From CBDANW01 sp965197825 (GTDB taxonomy: Bacteria > Acidobacteriota > Vicinamibacteria > Marinacidobacterales > DATDRI01), in the NCBI GenBank assembly GCA_965197825.1, contig CBDANW010000002.1:1860001-1924000 (forward strand): a DNA stretch of 64,000 nucleotides. The letters are read 5' to 3'. The notes below the pieces were generated by a model. It did no database searches. It saw only the letters and a program-made list of their open reading frames with translations, and was not told the origin of the DNA. Position numbers and translations under genes: made by a program. Shown here one piece after another: positions 31,225 to 41,335 of this stretch. How positions within the stretch are numbered: position 1 is the stretch's first letter; the number at the start of each line of letters is the position of its first letter.

Positions 31225-32811
31225 TTAGAGGCTCTCCAAATCCTTCAACAGTTCGTGAGCGGCGAGCTTGCCGGGTGCTCCCATGACGCCGCCGCCGGGG
31301 TGCGCTCCGGATCCGCACAAGTAGAGGTTTCGGATGGGCGTCCGATACTTCGCCCAGCCGGGAACGGGTCGCAGGAAAAACAACTGATCCAAGGACAGCT
31401 CGCCGTGGAAGATGTTTCCCTCCGTAAGACCGAACACCTGTTCCAGGTCCCACGGCGTGAGCACCTGCCGATGTAGGATCGCGTTTTTCAGGTTGGGGGC
31501 ATACTCGCTCAAGGTGTTCACCACCGCATCACCGAACGCTTCCCGCTTTTCTTCCCAGGTCCCTTCTTTGAGATGGTAGGGGGCGTATTGGACGAAAATG
31601 GACATCACGTGTTTTCCGGGCGGGGCCATAGAGGGGTCGATCACCGAAGGGATGAGAATATCCATGTAGGGTTTTCGCGAGTAGTCCCCGTATTTTGCGT
31701 CGTCGTAAGCTTGCTCGAGATAGTCGATGCTGGGGCTGATCGAGATCGAGCCGCGAAGGTGCGGTCCGTCGCCGGGAAAGCTCGTGAAGTTGGGGAGCTC
31801 GTCGAGCGCGAGGTTCACTTTGCCCGAGGAGCCACGGATCTTGAACCGGCTTACCGCCGCCGCGAACTCCGAATCCAGCTCGCCGGGCTCGATCAACTTC
31901 AAGAATGTACGTTTGGGATCGAGGCTCGAGGCGACCATGCGCGCCCGGATCTCGTCGCCGTTGTCGAGCACGACACCCTCCGCCTTGTTGTTTTTGACGA
32001 GGAGCCGCGCGATCGGTGCCTCGGTGCGGATCTCTGCGCCGAAGCTTCTTGCCGCAGACGCAATCGACTCCGCGACCGTTCCCATCCCGCCGCGCGGAAA
32101 ACCCCAAGATCGGAAGACGCCATCAATTTCGCCCATGTAGTGGTGCAAGAGAACGTAAGCCGTTCCCGGCGAGCGCGGCCCGAGGAATGTGCCAATGATG
32201 CCACTCGCCGACATAGTAGCCTTGAGCACATCGCTCTCGAACCATTCGTCGAGAAAGTCCACCGAGCTCATGGTCATGAGCTTGGTGAGATCGTAGAGAC
32301 GGTCCCCTCTGAGGCTTCTGAACTCTCGGCCCAGCTTGGCGAGCCCCATTAGATCGGACGGTTTGAAGGAGCTCGGTTCGGGGGGCACGGTGGCGAGGAG
32401 CGTCCGCACCGTCCGAGAAAGGTGGTACATCATGGTGCCGAACTGGTCGTATGTCTCGGCGTCCTTGCGCGAATGCCGCAGGAGCTCGTGCCGGGTCTCG
32501 GCGTGATCGTGCCAGCGAGCTAGATAGTTGCCATCGGGAAGAGGGGTAAACGTTCCGTCGAGTGATAGGAGTTGTAGCCCGTGCCGCGCCAGCTCGAGCT
32601 CTTCGATGATCTCCGGACGCAGCAGGCTCACCACGTACGAGCAAACCGAGTACTTGAAGCCCGGGTAGATCTCTTCGGTGACCGTGGCGCCCCCGACGAG
32701 ATGTCGGCGCTCCAGGACGAGGACCTTCTTGCCGGCCTTCGCTAAGTAGGCGGCATGGACCAGGCCGTTGTGGCCGGCACCGATCACGATGACGTCGTAG
32801 CGGTTGGACAT
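31225..32811 (-). CDS. FAD-dependent oxidoreductase, PYROXD2-like (paralog)
   Basis: A 528-residue flavoprotein with VIVIGAGHNGLVHAAYLAKA at residues 7-26, LERRHLVGGATVTEE next and the terminal FAD motif LYLCGSGAHPGGGVMGAPG. The start is ATG 32811 (MSNRYD). It is collinear with its downstream paralog over the whole length, with differences concentrated in the middle substrate region. It is divergent from the GcvT-like gene, with only 68 bases between starts, so they share a control region. Confidence 0.88.
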   Translation of the reverse strand: MSNRYDVIVIGAGHNGLVHAAYLAKAGKKVLVLERRHLVGGATVTEEIYPGFKYSVCSYVVSLLRPEIIEELELARHGLQLLSLDGTFTPLPDGNYLARWHDHAETRHELLRHSRKDAETYDQFGTMMYHLSRTVRTLLATVPPEPSSFKPSDLMGLAKLGREFRSLRGDRLYDLTKLMTMSSVDFLDEWFESDVLKATMSASGIIGTFLGPRSPGTAYVLLHHYMGEIDGVFRSWGFPRGGMGTVAESIASAARSFGAEIRTEAPIARLLVKNNKAEGVVLDNGDEIRARMVASSLDPKRTFLKLIEPGELDSEFAAAVSRFKIRGSSGKVNLALDELPNFTSFPGDGPHLRGSISISPSIDYLEQAYDDAKYGDYSRKPYMDILIPSVIDPSMAPPGKHVMSIFVQYAPYHLKEGTWEEKREAFGDAVVNTLSEYAPNLKNAILHRQVLTPWDLEQVFGLTEGNIFHGELSLDQLFFLRPVPGWAKYRTPIRNLYLCGSGAHPGGGVMGAPGKLAAHELLKDLESL

Positions 32812-32879
32812 GTCGGACTTATCGTTTTGGGATGCCTCTCGTTGCGTGAAGGCATTGGATCGAAGAGAATAACACGGCC

Positions 32880-34079
32880 ATGGCAGTGGGAACACCGTTT
32901 CATTCTCGGACGTCGGTTCTTTGTACGAGCATGAACTGGCGTCAATGGTCCGGCTACTTCGCCGCGAGCTCTTACGACGATTTTCACGAGCCCGAGTACC
33001 ACGCCATACGAAACGGCGCGGCGCTCATCGATGTTTCTCCTCTTTTCAAGTACGAGATTCGGGGCAGAGACGCCGAGAAACTCGTCAACCGCCTCATTAC
33101 CCGGAACGCGGCCAAGGCCAAGATCGGGCAGGTCGTCTACGTGCCATGGTGCGATCGAGAAGGAAAGGTCATTCAGGACGGTACGTTTCAGCGTCTGAGT
33201 GAGACGATCTTCCGCGCCACCGCGGCCGAACCGACCCTGCGCTGGTTCGAGTCGAACGCGGAGGGGATGGATGTGGAGATCGAAGATCTCTCGGAGCGGG
33301 TGGGAGCACTGGCTCTTCAAGGTCCGCGTTCGCGGGAGATCCTGATGGAGATATCGAGCACCGATCTGTCTGGGCTTAAGTATTTCTGGATCACCGAAAC
33401 GGAGCTCGGCGGCGTGCCAGTACTCGTCAGCCGGACGGGTTATACCGGTGACCTAGGCTTCGAGATCTGGGCTAAGCACGAGCATGCCGAACGTGTCTGG
33501 GATCTATTGATCGAAGCCGGCAAGGGTCGGGGCATCACACCGGCCGGCATGCTGGCTTTGGATCTGGCTCGCATCGAGGCCGGGTATCCCCTCATCGAAG
33601 TGGACTTCATCGGCGCAAAGAGCGCTCTCATCGAATCGCAGAAATCATCTCCCTATGAGATCGGGCTCGGCTGGGCGGTCAATTTCAATAAACCGTACTT
33701 CATTGGTCGTCAGGCTTTAGAGGAGGAGAAGAAAAGAGGGCCCGCACTTTCGTTCGTGGGGCTCGAAGTCGAGTGGGCGGCGCTCGAACGGATGTTCGCG
33801 GAGGTCGATCTGATCCCTCAATTGCCGAACGTCGCGTCTCGCAATCCGGTGCCCGTTTATGCGGGCGAGCGGCAGATCGGTCGGGCGACGAGTAGCTGCT
33901 GGTCGAAGCTTCTCAAGAAGTTCATTGCGCTCGCCACCATCGAGTCCGACAACGGGAAACCCGGAACGGCGGTGGAGCTAGAGATGACCATCGAGTACGC
34001 GCGGAAGCGCGCGGCGGCCAAGGTTGTCTCGCTTCCCTTCTTCGATCCCGAACGGAAGCGAAGCGTCTTACAGAAATAG
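32880..34079 (+). CDS. Aminomethyltransferase family protein (GcvT-like, folate-dependent)
   Basis: A 399-residue GcvT-fold protein. TPFHSRTSVLCTS at the N-terminus and YDDFHEPEYHAIRNGAALID are typical of a stand-alone subgroup; SRTGYTGDLGFEIW is the conserved folate-domain motif, with the Asp that acts in one-carbon transfer, and GMLALDLARIEAGYPLIEVD follows. Such proteins move a methyl or methylene group from an N-methyl amine to tetrahydrofolate. No other glycine-cleavage genes (gcvH, gcvP) are present, so it is not the glycine cleavage T protein. The convergent neighbour is a Rieske oxygenase. Confidence 0.85.
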   Translation: MAVGTPFHSRTSVLCTSMNWRQWSGYFAASSYDDFHEPEYHAIRNGAALIDVSPLFKYEIRGRDAEKLVNRLITRNAAKAKIGQVVYVPWCDREGKVIQDGTFQRLSETIFRATAAEPTLRWFESNAEGMDVEIEDLSERVGALALQGPRSREILMEISSTDLSGLKYFWITETELGGVPVLVSRTGYTGDLGFEIWAKHEHAERVWDLLIEAGKGRGITPAGMLALDLARIEAGYPLIEVDFIGAKSALIESQKSSPYEIGLGWAVNFNKPYFIGRQALEEEKKRGPALSFVGLEVEWAALERMFAEVDLIPQLPNVASRNPVPVYAGERQIGRATSSCWSKLLKKFIALATIESDNGKPGTAVELEMTIEYARKRAAAKVVSLPFFDPERKRSVLQK

Positions 34080-34097
34080 GTTGCGGCTCGAATGAGC

Positions 34098-35234
34098 CTA
34101 ATCGTCCAATCGAGCCAAATACCAGCGATCGAAATCGTGGACGCACCGCTCGATGGCTTGATAGCGACCGGGGCGGTAGCCTCTCGACTGCACGCCTTTC
34201 TGGACATTCTCGCAGAGCACCCAGTCCTGCCGGTTGGTTAGATCCCAAAACTCCCCGGCATCGCTCGAATCGAAGCCTTCTTCCGCCATCGATGCCCGGG
34301 AAAAAAACCACTCGCAAACGACGCGGCTCTGGCTGATGGACACGGGCCAGACGGTGTGCGTGATGACGTAATCCGGGAGGATACTGAGAAGTAGATTGGG
34401 AAACAGATGAAAGTATTGAGCGTTGCGATAGTCCTCGGGATGGAGATCGGGGAAGGGCGTGCGACGGCTCGTTCCGCTCATTGTCATCGTCGTGCAGCCT
34501 TCGTTCAGGGTCATGGGGCCGCCGGTGAAGCTGGGCCCGGATTGAGCCCTGCCCCCGCCAACAAGATAGTGAGTGACCCGCTGGAGCTGAGGGTGCACGT
34601 GGGCGCAGTGGTAGCACTCGTTGTAGTTTTCGCCGATGAGCTTCCAGTTCGCTGGAACGTCGTAGGCGATTCTCTTGCCGCGGCGAAGCGCGGAAAGGTG
34701 GAAGCGAGAGAGCTCGGGAAGTCCGGTGAGCTGGGCTTTAAGCGAATCGGCGTTCTCGTCGAGGTTGACGAAAAGGAAGCCCTCCCAGGTGTCGAGTCTT
34801 ACCGGAACCAGTGGGTAGTCCTCCTTGGAGAAGCCTTCTGTCGCCTCCATGAGCGGGGCGGCCGCGAGTCCACCGTCGAGACCGTAGATCCAAGCGTGAT
34901 AGGGGCACTGAATCCGTTCTAGCTTCTTGCCGTCCTCATCGGAAACGAGCCGCGTCCCGCGATGGCGGCAGACGTTGTAGAACGCCCGTGCCGCGCCGTC
35001 GCGGTCACGCAGCAACAACAGGGACTCCGGTCCGATCTCGCGGGTGAAGTAGCTTCCGGGCTCGGGGATGTCTTCTTCGCGGCCGACCGCCAGCCACATT
35101 TTTCCGAAGTTGCGATCGAGCTCGGCGGCAAAGATTTCGTTCGAGCGGTAGACCTCGCGGGGAAGAGTCGACGCGTGCTCGAAGGGCTTCAGCGTTTCCT
35201 TGTATCGAGACTCGATTAAGGGCCTCGTTGCCAC
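34098..35234 (-). CDS. Rieske non-haem iron oxygenase, alpha subunit (choline/betaine monooxygenase-like)
   Basis: A 378-residue oxygenase. The Rieske [2Fe-2S] ligands are Cys89/His91 (CRHRG) and Cys110/His113 (CPYHAW). The mononuclear iron site is NYNECYHCAHVH, giving two histidines. The C-terminal DWVLCENVQKG...ERCVHDF pattern is shared with choline, carnitine and glycine-betaine oxygenases. It would hydroxylate an N-methyl or C-N group, releasing formaldehyde. No reductase gene is adjacent. Together with the GcvT-like protein it fits a quaternary-amine demethylation module. Confidence 0.87.
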   Translation of the reverse strand: MATRPLIESRYKETLKPFEHASTLPREVYRSNEIFAAELDRNFGKMWLAVGREEDIPEPGSYFTREIGPESLLLLRDRDGAARAFYNVCRHRGTRLVSDEDGKKLERIQCPYHAWIYGLDGGLAAAPLMEATEGFSKEDYPLVPVRLDTWEGFLFVNLDENADSLKAQLTGLPELSRFHLSALRRGKRIAYDVPANWKLIGENYNECYHCAHVHPQLQRVTHYLVGGGRAQSGPSFTGGPMTLNEGCTTMTMSGTSRRTPFPDLHPEDYRNAQYFHLFPNLLLSILPDYVITHTVWPVSISQSRVVCEWFFSRASMAEEGFDSSDAGEFWDLTNRQDWVLCENVQKGVQSRGYRPGRYQAIERCVHDFDRWYLARLDD

Positions 35235-35237
35235 GCT

Positions 35238-36287
35238 CTAGAACTGGAAACCCAGCAGGATCATCAAGCGTCGCGGAAAGACCCAGTTGTCCGGCACGAA
35301 GTCTTCCCCTTCGTCTAATTCCAGCGAAGCCATCTCGATGCTGGCGTCGTCGTTGAGAAGATTGAGCGCGATGACATCGAGTTTCAGCGCCGCGCTATCG
35401 CCGAGTGGAATTCGCTTACCGATTCGCAGATCCACGTTCTTGTTCGTCTGGTGGCGGAGGCCGTCCCTGGATCCGGCGGATTCCATGATGACCGGTGTGC
35501 CCGAAAACTCGCTACTGAGGTCGAAGAGCCGTACCTGACGACTAAACGCGCGACCGGACATAACGTTGAGCGATCCGGCGAGTAAGAAATCGGCCGGTAA
35601 CCGGAACGTTCCATGCAGCCGGAACATGTGGGGGCGATCCCAGACGAGCCGCCCTATAGAATTGACGAACGTGTTCGGATCGCTCCCGCGAGTAGAGGTG
35701 TAGAACGGTTCCGATCCGAAAGCTTCCCGCAGCGGGTCCGGAATCAGACCTTCTGTTTTCGACCACGTGTAGGAGCCAAATAGGCCCCAACCGTTGGAGA
35801 AACGTTTATCGATCGTCAGGAGGACACCATGGTAGTCGGTCTGGTATCGGGGCTGCTCTCCTAGAATCCATACGATGTTGGGCGAGAGCTCCGGGCCGTT
35901 GCCTTGTTGGATGACCGGCCGCTCGATCTCTTGGAGCAAAGTAAATGTATTTCCGGTGAAGGGATCGGTGTATGGGAAGGGTTCGTACTGGCCTCCTAGC
36001 ACGTTCCAGCCGATGAAGTGATCCGAATCCTTGTAGATATAACGCACTCCGAGCGACACATCGTCCGCAACTTGCTGTTCGTACCCGATCGTGTCTTGCA
36101 GTGTCCGGGGTGCCTTCACGTCGAAATTCAGCACGCTCTCCGAGAATTCTAAAATGCAGCAAAAAATGTCGAACGCTTCGGGCGGCACCTGCTCTCCCGC
36201 GCGCAGACGTGCCAACACTTCGGTTGGATTAGACGACTCGGAGATATCGAAGATCGGTCGCTCGATTTGACCGTTCCAATCGCCCAT
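35238..36287 (-). pseudogene. C-terminal part of the frameshifted TonB-dependent receptor
   Basis: A 349-residue beta-barrel part: alternating aromatic strands, long extracellular loops with paired cysteines (FDIFCCILEF), and the terminal strand ending in LGFQF, a C-terminal Phe as needed for outer-membrane insertion. It is separated from the 5' part by two frameshifts (about 36405-36415 and 36335-36345); between them the third frame reads GLIKWHNISPWIGFSWQP. It ends four bases before the Rieske gene. Confidence 0.75.
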
Positions 36288-36340
36288 GACGTTCTGATTG
36301 TAGAAAACCCCGAAGAATCCGCTTAAGACAGCGTTCCCGC

Positions 36341-38134
36341 TTAGCGGTCGGCTGCCAGGAAAATCCTATCCAGGGAGAGATGTTGTGCCACTTGATGAGA
36401 CCATCGGCACCGTGTCGACTCGCCGGTCGGGCTGAAATCGGGGTTCAGTCGATCCGACGGCGCGAGGTTGCCTACGTTCCGGTCGTAACGCACTCCGAGG
36501 TTGAGCGTGAGTTGATCCCCTACGGTGATGCTGTCGTCGAGGAAGACCCCGAGATTCGTCGCCGTGCTGCCGTAGCTATAACCGGGTTGCACCGCTCTGT
36601 AGAGGCCGCTGTACTCGTACTCGTAGGCATAGCCGTAGTAATAGTAAGTGTAGACGTAACTACCGATGTTGTACGCGTAGGCGCCGGTGGGGCTGACTAA
36701 GATTTTCGCATCAGACTTACCGTAACTGAGTTGGACGCCGAATTTGAAATCGTGCTGGCTATTCAAGAAGTCTGCGGCGTACTTCGTCACTTTGGCATTG
36801 ACTTGGTGCGTAGACTGGACGTAGTCATAGGGATACCAAATTCCGCCAGAATACCTCTCGGGACCGCCTCCGGGAGGATCGTAGTCGATAAACGCTTCTC
36901 CCTGGCTTCCGGTGAAGGATTCCCACGGCGCGTCCCCCCACCAACCGGCGTAGTTGAGCTCCAACAAGGTCGTGTCGCTGAGAACCGAAGTCAACCCGAC
37001 CTTCCAGGAGGGGTTCGTACCGCTCTCCGTGCCGGCCGCGTCGGGAGTGACGAACGCTGTGACCGCTTCATCGAACGAAAAGATTTCCTGATGCAGGATC
37101 TCATCGAGCCTGTGGTTTTCGCTGAGCTGTGCGGATAGCTTGAAGTCGAATCGATCGTAGGCGCTACCGGAATCTACTTCAGAGGTCACCCCCAGAAGGG
37201 TGAAGTAGTCGCGGCCGTGCTGGAGGCCGAAGAAGAACCACAGCGAGTCTTGGCTGATCGGGCCGCCGAGACTGCCCGTGATATCCCGATAAGTGTCTCG
37301 CCCGAACGGGATCCCGTTGGGATCGGGTTCTCCCGAAAACGGATCCACTCTCACATTCTCGTCGGTCAGCCCGTCGAACTGGAAGTAGAAGTTGGCGCTG
37401 CCGTGAAAGGCATTGCTACCGCCTTTGGTCACCACATTGATCACCGCGCCGGTGGCGTTCCCGAACTCGGCCGGCGCGCCGATGCCTGAAATCTCGATCT
37501 CTTCGATCAAGTCCGGGTTGACGTACCACCAGGCGCTCCCGGTGTCCGGAGACGTGACCTCGATGCCATCGACGTTCCATGCGTTGGAAGAGTTACCGGA
37601 GCCGTACGCTTGCGTGCGATCGTCCTGACCGTCGGGGGACAGCGTGGCGATTCCAGGCGAAGCCTGCATCAAATCCCAAAAATTCCGGTTGGTGGGAAGA
37701 TCCTCGATCATCTCCCCTTTCCAACCGGAGGAGAAGCCGGAGTCCGTGACATCCAGGATGGGTGGCTCCCCGCTCACCGTGACGGCCTCGGTCACGGTGG
37801 CCAACGGGAGTGCCGCATTGACTGTCGCGGTTCCATTTAGAGGCACCGCGACACCTTCCACGCGGTAGGTGCTGAACCCGTCCATCGTGACCTCGACGAC
37901 ATAGGTACCGACGGCGATGGATGGGAAACGGAAGACACCGATTTCGTTGGTGACGACAATTCTCGGACCGCCGATGAGGGCCTCGCTGGTGATAGTGACG
38001 GTCGCTCCCGGCAGAACCCCGCCCGTTTCATCCGTTACCACACCACGAATGTTGCCGGTGGTCTGGGCGAGGGCGATTCCGTTAAGCGCGAACAACGCGA
38101 CGAGGAGGACAAGGACGGTACGCACTCGTGACAT
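36341..38134 (-). pseudogene. TonB-dependent receptor, carboxypeptidase-regulatory-like domain, plug and first barrel half
   Basis: The start is ATG 38134 (MSRVRTVL), preceded by GGAGG at seven bases; the frame extends five codons further. A signal peptide ends at IALAQ. Residues about 25-110 are a carboxypeptidase-regulatory-like domain (GNIRGVVTDETGGVLPGATV), then a plug (PTNRNFWDLMQASPGIATLS, GNSSNAWNVDGIEV) and barrel strands. This architecture is common in Acidobacteriota outer-membrane receptors for oligosaccharides or other nutrients. The frame breaks after FSPTGEST near 36410. Full length would be about 970 residues. Confidence 0.8.
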
Positions 38135-38296
38135 AGATTTCCTCCGCACTCGGTCTGCTTGCCAGTCCTCCCTATACTTATTGACCCTCTCGGGTTTTTC
38201 AAGTGCGTTCGGGTGGATGCGTGGCAGCCCCGTCCTCGGACGTGGCTCCCCTTTTCACTTGACGCAGCTCTTTAACTGGAGCTAGCCAGGCGGCGG

Positions 38297-38512
38297 TTAC
38301 GAGGGGTCGCTCTGGGAGGGACCGGAGCCGAGGTACAGGCCGATGACTCCGCCGATGCCGAGGCTGGATAGGACGGAGAAAGCCTGCACGGCCTCGCTGG
38401 CGTCCCCCCAAGGCACCAGCCCCATGGAAGCCATGAGCGATAGGAAGCCGGCGAAACCGAGGTAGGATACAGCGACGATCAGCATCGCCCCCAGGGCGCG
38501 TGCTTGACTCAT
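38297..38512 (-). CDS. Small membrane protein, two helices
   Basis: A 71-residue protein with two hydrophobic helices (about 7-29 and 46-62) and a short Ser/Pro-rich tail. The ATG at 38512 has a good ribosome binding site (GGGAAGGTG). A promoter-like sequence lies about 110 bases upstream. The family is not recognised. It precedes the TonB receptor gene by 162 bases in the same orientation and might share its transcript. Confidence 0.6.
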   Translation of the reverse strand: MSQARALGAMLIVAVSYLGFAGFLSLMASMGLVPWGDASEAVQAFSVLSSLGIGGVIGLYLGSGPSQSDPS

Positions 38513-38621
38513 TTCACCTTCCCATCCGATACGAGCGTGTCGTGCGTGGAAACACGACCGCCTAGTTTCTTGCGAAACGGAGCGCAGTGCGCAAACGAAT
38601 TTTGAGTAAGGTCAAAACCTA

Positions 38622-38655
38622 ATTATATGGTAGAGGCGGCAGCGAGGACTGTCAA
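38622..38655 (-). promoter_or_regulatory. Promoter for the small membrane protein (and perhaps the TonB receptor)
   Basis: On the minus strand TTGACA (38655-38650), a 17-base spacer and TACCAT (38632-38627); a perfect TATAAT overlaps the latter one position on (38627-38622) but at a 22-base spacing. The rest of 38513-38818 holds nothing else recognisable. Confidence 0.45.
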
Positions 38656-38818
38656 CAAGAACAGCGCGCCCAGGACGTTTCTCCTAACCGTCTACATGAC
38701 AGCCAGTGTCCCCACATATATAATGTCCCTTGCGACGCGCGGCCTGCGCGGCCTACACAGTGTGCCCGGCTGCATCGTGTCGTGAGAGGGTTTCCCGATC
38801 GGGACGCACGAACAACTA

Positions 38819-39253
38819 ATGCGGCTCGCCTTGGAGGCGGCAGACAAGGCGCTCCACTTGGGAGAGGTGCCTATCGGGGCCGTCCTGGCCAAAGATAAGG
38901 AAGTCATCGCGGCTGGTTTCAACCAACCCATCCACACGGTCGACCCCACGGCGCATGCCGAGCTGGTCGCGATTCGCCAGGCCGCGAAAGAACTTGGGGA
39001 CTATCGGCTCCGAGGTTTCGCCCTCTATGTGACGGTGGAACCTTGCTTGATGTGCGTCGGCGCCATCGTTCACGCCCGAGTGAGTACTTTGGTTTACGGG
39101 GCTCCCGAGCCGAAATTCGGGGCCGTGGAATCCATCCTGAATCTCGAGAGCATCCGCGTGCCGCATCGGCTGGCCATCATTTCGGGCGTTCTGGAGCACG
39201 ATTGCCGTAAGTTGATGCAGGACTTCTTTCGGTACAAGCGTAACAATATCTAG
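38819..39253 (+). CDS. tadA: tRNA-specific adenosine deaminase
   Basis: A 144-residue zinc deaminase converting A34 to inosine in tRNA-Arg(ACG), whose gene is at 26586 in this window. Zinc ligands and the catalytic Glu are His46-Ala-Glu48 (TAHAELVAI) and Cys76/Cys79 (EPCLMC). MRLALEAADKA at the start matches the family; no other start codon exists between the upstream in-frame stop (38783) and ATG 38819. The free-standing nucleotide deaminase family shares these motifs, but VRHAR-like and GAVESILNLE segments favour TadA. Confidence 0.9.
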   Translation: MRLALEAADKALHLGEVPIGAVLAKDKEVIAAGFNQPIHTVDPTAHAELVAIRQAAKELGDYRLRGFALYVTVEPCLMCVGAIVHARVSTLVYGAPEPKFGAVESILNLESIRVPHRLAIISGVLEHDCRKLMQDFFRYKRNNI

Positions 39254-39333
39254 CAGATCGCGACCCAGCAGGGTCAACAGGGCCAATAGGAATTGATGAT
39301 GACGACAGGGTAGTCGAACCGGTATTTGCGGCC

Positions 39334-39429
39334 GGAGAGGTACCGAAGTGGTCGTAACGGGGGCGCCTCGAAAGCGTCTTGTCCGGTTAATACCCGGGCA
39401 CGTGGGTTCGAATCCCACCCTCTCCGCCA
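39334..39429 (+). tRNA. tRNA-Ser (anticodon CGA)
   Basis: A 96-nt class II tRNA. The acceptor is GGAGAGG/CCTCTCC, anticodon CGA at 39369-39371 in loop CTCGAAA, a long variable arm (tgtccggttaatacccgggca), T-loop TTCGAAT and encoded CCA at 39427-39429. It lies 80 bases after tadA. Confidence 0.94.
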
Positions 39430-39815
39430 CCCAGTCTTGCCAATTGCGGCACTGCAGAGACGGGTGGGGTTTTCCGCGCGGTTGGCGGGGTTTTGAGGAT
39501 TAGGTGTCACCAGAGACTCGCTAAAAGGGCTGAACGGGCCTCATTTTCGGTTTTCGTCTCTAATCCCGATTTTCGAGGGACACGTTTGCGCCCCAAATAA
39601 GAGGCGGGCGCTAACCGGGCCGTACGGCAGCGAAAAAGAGGCCACCCGAGAGGCCCAGAATCGAGGCCGGAGCTACCCGCGGCGTAGCCGGCCTAGCACA
39701 TTCCGGTCCAGGTGCGGGGCGTTGTCGCCTTCGCCGCCGCCGTCGTCCCATTCGACCGCGAACCAGTCCTGATCGTCCGCACTTACGGCCCTTGGCCCGG
39801 TCGCAAACACGGACA

Positions 39816-39868
39816 CTAAGCTGCTGATTTATGGTCTATTTAAAAGGGCCGAGTTTTGGCACAGGACG
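39816..39868 (+). repeat. Dispersed repeat, copy A
   Basis: A 53-bp unit starting ctaagctgctgatttatggt and ending ttttggcacaggacg. Copy B (39969-40022, same orientation) and copy C (41270-41323, inverted) are nearly identical. Upstream, copy A also shares caaacac-gacacta with copy C. It is probably the non-coding end of an insertion sequence. Confidence 0.75.
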
Positions 39869-39930
39869 AGCTCGCCGTCCTCCGCCGTTCGGTGAAACGG
39901 CCGCGGCTCTCGAACGTCGACCGCGGGTTT
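39863..39930 (+). mobile_element. Fragment of a DDE integrase/transposase
   Basis: Directly after copy A the frame reads DELAVLRRSVKRPRL then SNVDRGFWV, a signature stretch of a common integrase-core transposase family. Only about 23 residues remain; the frame then runs to the taa inside copy B. Confidence 0.55.
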
Positions 39931-39968
39931 TGGGTAACTGTAGAGCCTAAGGGCCCTTGGCCCAGTCG

Positions 39969-40022
39969 CTAAGCTGCTGATTTATGGTCTATTTCAAAAG
40001 GGCTGAGTTTTGGCACAGGACG
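39969..40022 (+). repeat. Dispersed repeat, copy B
   Basis: 54 bp, same orientation as copy A, 153 bases downstream of it; the preceding cccttggccc-gtcgc is also shared with copy A. The match to copy C continues into gggtcag (to 40028). With copy C it brackets the membrane glycosyltransferase remnant as an inverted pair. Confidence 0.75.
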
Positions 40023-40308
40023 GGGTCAGATGTCGCTCGTCGTCCGTGAGGCGATGCTTTCTCCCGCAAAGCCGGAGTTTTGAGGACTCTGTTCTCCTCG
40101 AGCAAATAGACGATAATCGCCTGTTGGTCACGCTGGATCCAACCAGCAATGGCTACGAGGGAACCCGAATGGCCGGGCTGTATTCGGCAACGGCGATGTG
40201 CGGGAGGCAATCGATAGGCTTGCGCAACGTCGACGGACTTTACGATTTGCCTTTTTGCCCGGCCGTTCTGATCTGCTACCCTTCAATCACTCGGCAGAAA
40301 TAGTCTCA

Positions 40309-41196
40309 ATGAACAACGCTGACAACAAACCTAAAGTGGGTCGAGACAGGATCGCCTTCGTTGTTGCGTGGATTCCCTACTCTTGGTTGACCTATAGATT
40401 TTGGTACAACTTCGACGACGCCTTCATTAGTTTCCGTTACGCGAAGAACTGGGCGATGGGGTACGGACCTCGCTACAACCTGGGGCCTCAGCAACCGGAA
40501 GAGGGGTACAGCAACTTCCTATGGGTAGTCGTGTGTACGTTTATCGAATACCTGGAACTCGACATTACTTTCTGTGCACCGATGCTCGGTTTCGCCTGTG
40601 GCTCTTTGCTCTTGTACCTCGTTTTTCGAACGCTAAGGCAAGATTTCGGCATGGAACTCGGCGTGGCTTTCCCCATAGCGCTCGGCCTTGGTCTGTTTCC
40701 GCCCTACGCTCTGTGGTCGACCGGCGGTCTTGAAACCATGGCGTTCGCCCTCTCCACCTTCGTGACGGCCTACTTTTTTGTTCTGCGCCCGGCGGGAGTT
40801 GCGCCTTACCGCGGTGCGCTCGCCGGCGTAGCCATGGCGTTGTTGCGTACCGAAGGCATTGCCTGGGCTTTGCTCATTGCCCTGCTGGGAATCGTCACCC
40901 GACGGATGAGAGGGGAAGCAGCCTGGCAACCGGTCGCCGTCTATGTCGCGATCGTAGGCACCGCTTTTTCAGTCTATTTCGCATGGCGATATTCCTATTA
41001 CCAGGTTCTTTTCCCCAATCCAGTCTACGCTAAGGTTGGTTTCAGTCCTGAAGTTGCACTGCGAGGCTTCCGCTATGTGGCCTCCTTCGCTCTCACATTT
41101 GTGACACCGCTTCTTTTATTGCCGGCGGCTGGCTACGTGGCTTGGCGGGAGGCACCGAAGCCGGTATCGCTTACTCTTGGAACCTTGAGCCCGTGA
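40309..41196 (+). pseudogene. Membrane glycosyltransferase (GT-C, AftB-like), C-terminally truncated
   Basis: A 295-residue reading from ATG 40309 (MNNADNKPK). The first extracytoplasmic loop has FDDAFISFRYAKNWAMGYG and EEGYSNFLW, the hallmark of a GT-C family that includes mycobacterial AftB; DD is the catalytic acidic pair. About eight helices follow. Homologs usually have about 500 or more residues with a soluble C-terminal domain, missing here: the frame ends with SLTLGTLSP, 70 bases before an insertion-sequence repeat. Truncated by an insertion or deletion; probably not functional. Confidence 0.65.
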
Positions 41197-41263
41197 GGTC
41201 AAAATACTCATGCGGCTTCCCTATCTTCGATGTCGGCGTCGATCCTGATAAAGTGTAAACTAC

Positions 41264-41335
41264 TGACCCCGTCCTGTGCCAAAACTCGGCCCTTTTGAAA
41301 TAGACTATAAATCAGCAGCTTAGTGTCTGTGTTTG
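41264..41335 (-). repeat. Dispersed repeat, copy C (inverted)
   Basis: The core 41270-41323 is the reverse complement of copies A and B. The extended part reaches into the last codons of the adjacent transposase fragment, whose stop codon (taa) is supplied by the repeat. Confidence 0.75.

Larger units (their letters stand above)
39430..40308. other. Gene-poor stretch with insertion-sequence debris
   Basis: No intact gene. On the minus strand about 39676-39790 translate as a protein-like remnant (ADDQDWFAVEWDDGGGEG) without a start codon. From 39804 to 40028 lie two copies of a repeated element and a short transposase fragment (separate entries). A tRNA-adjacent location is a common place for insertions. 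Confidence 0.5.
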
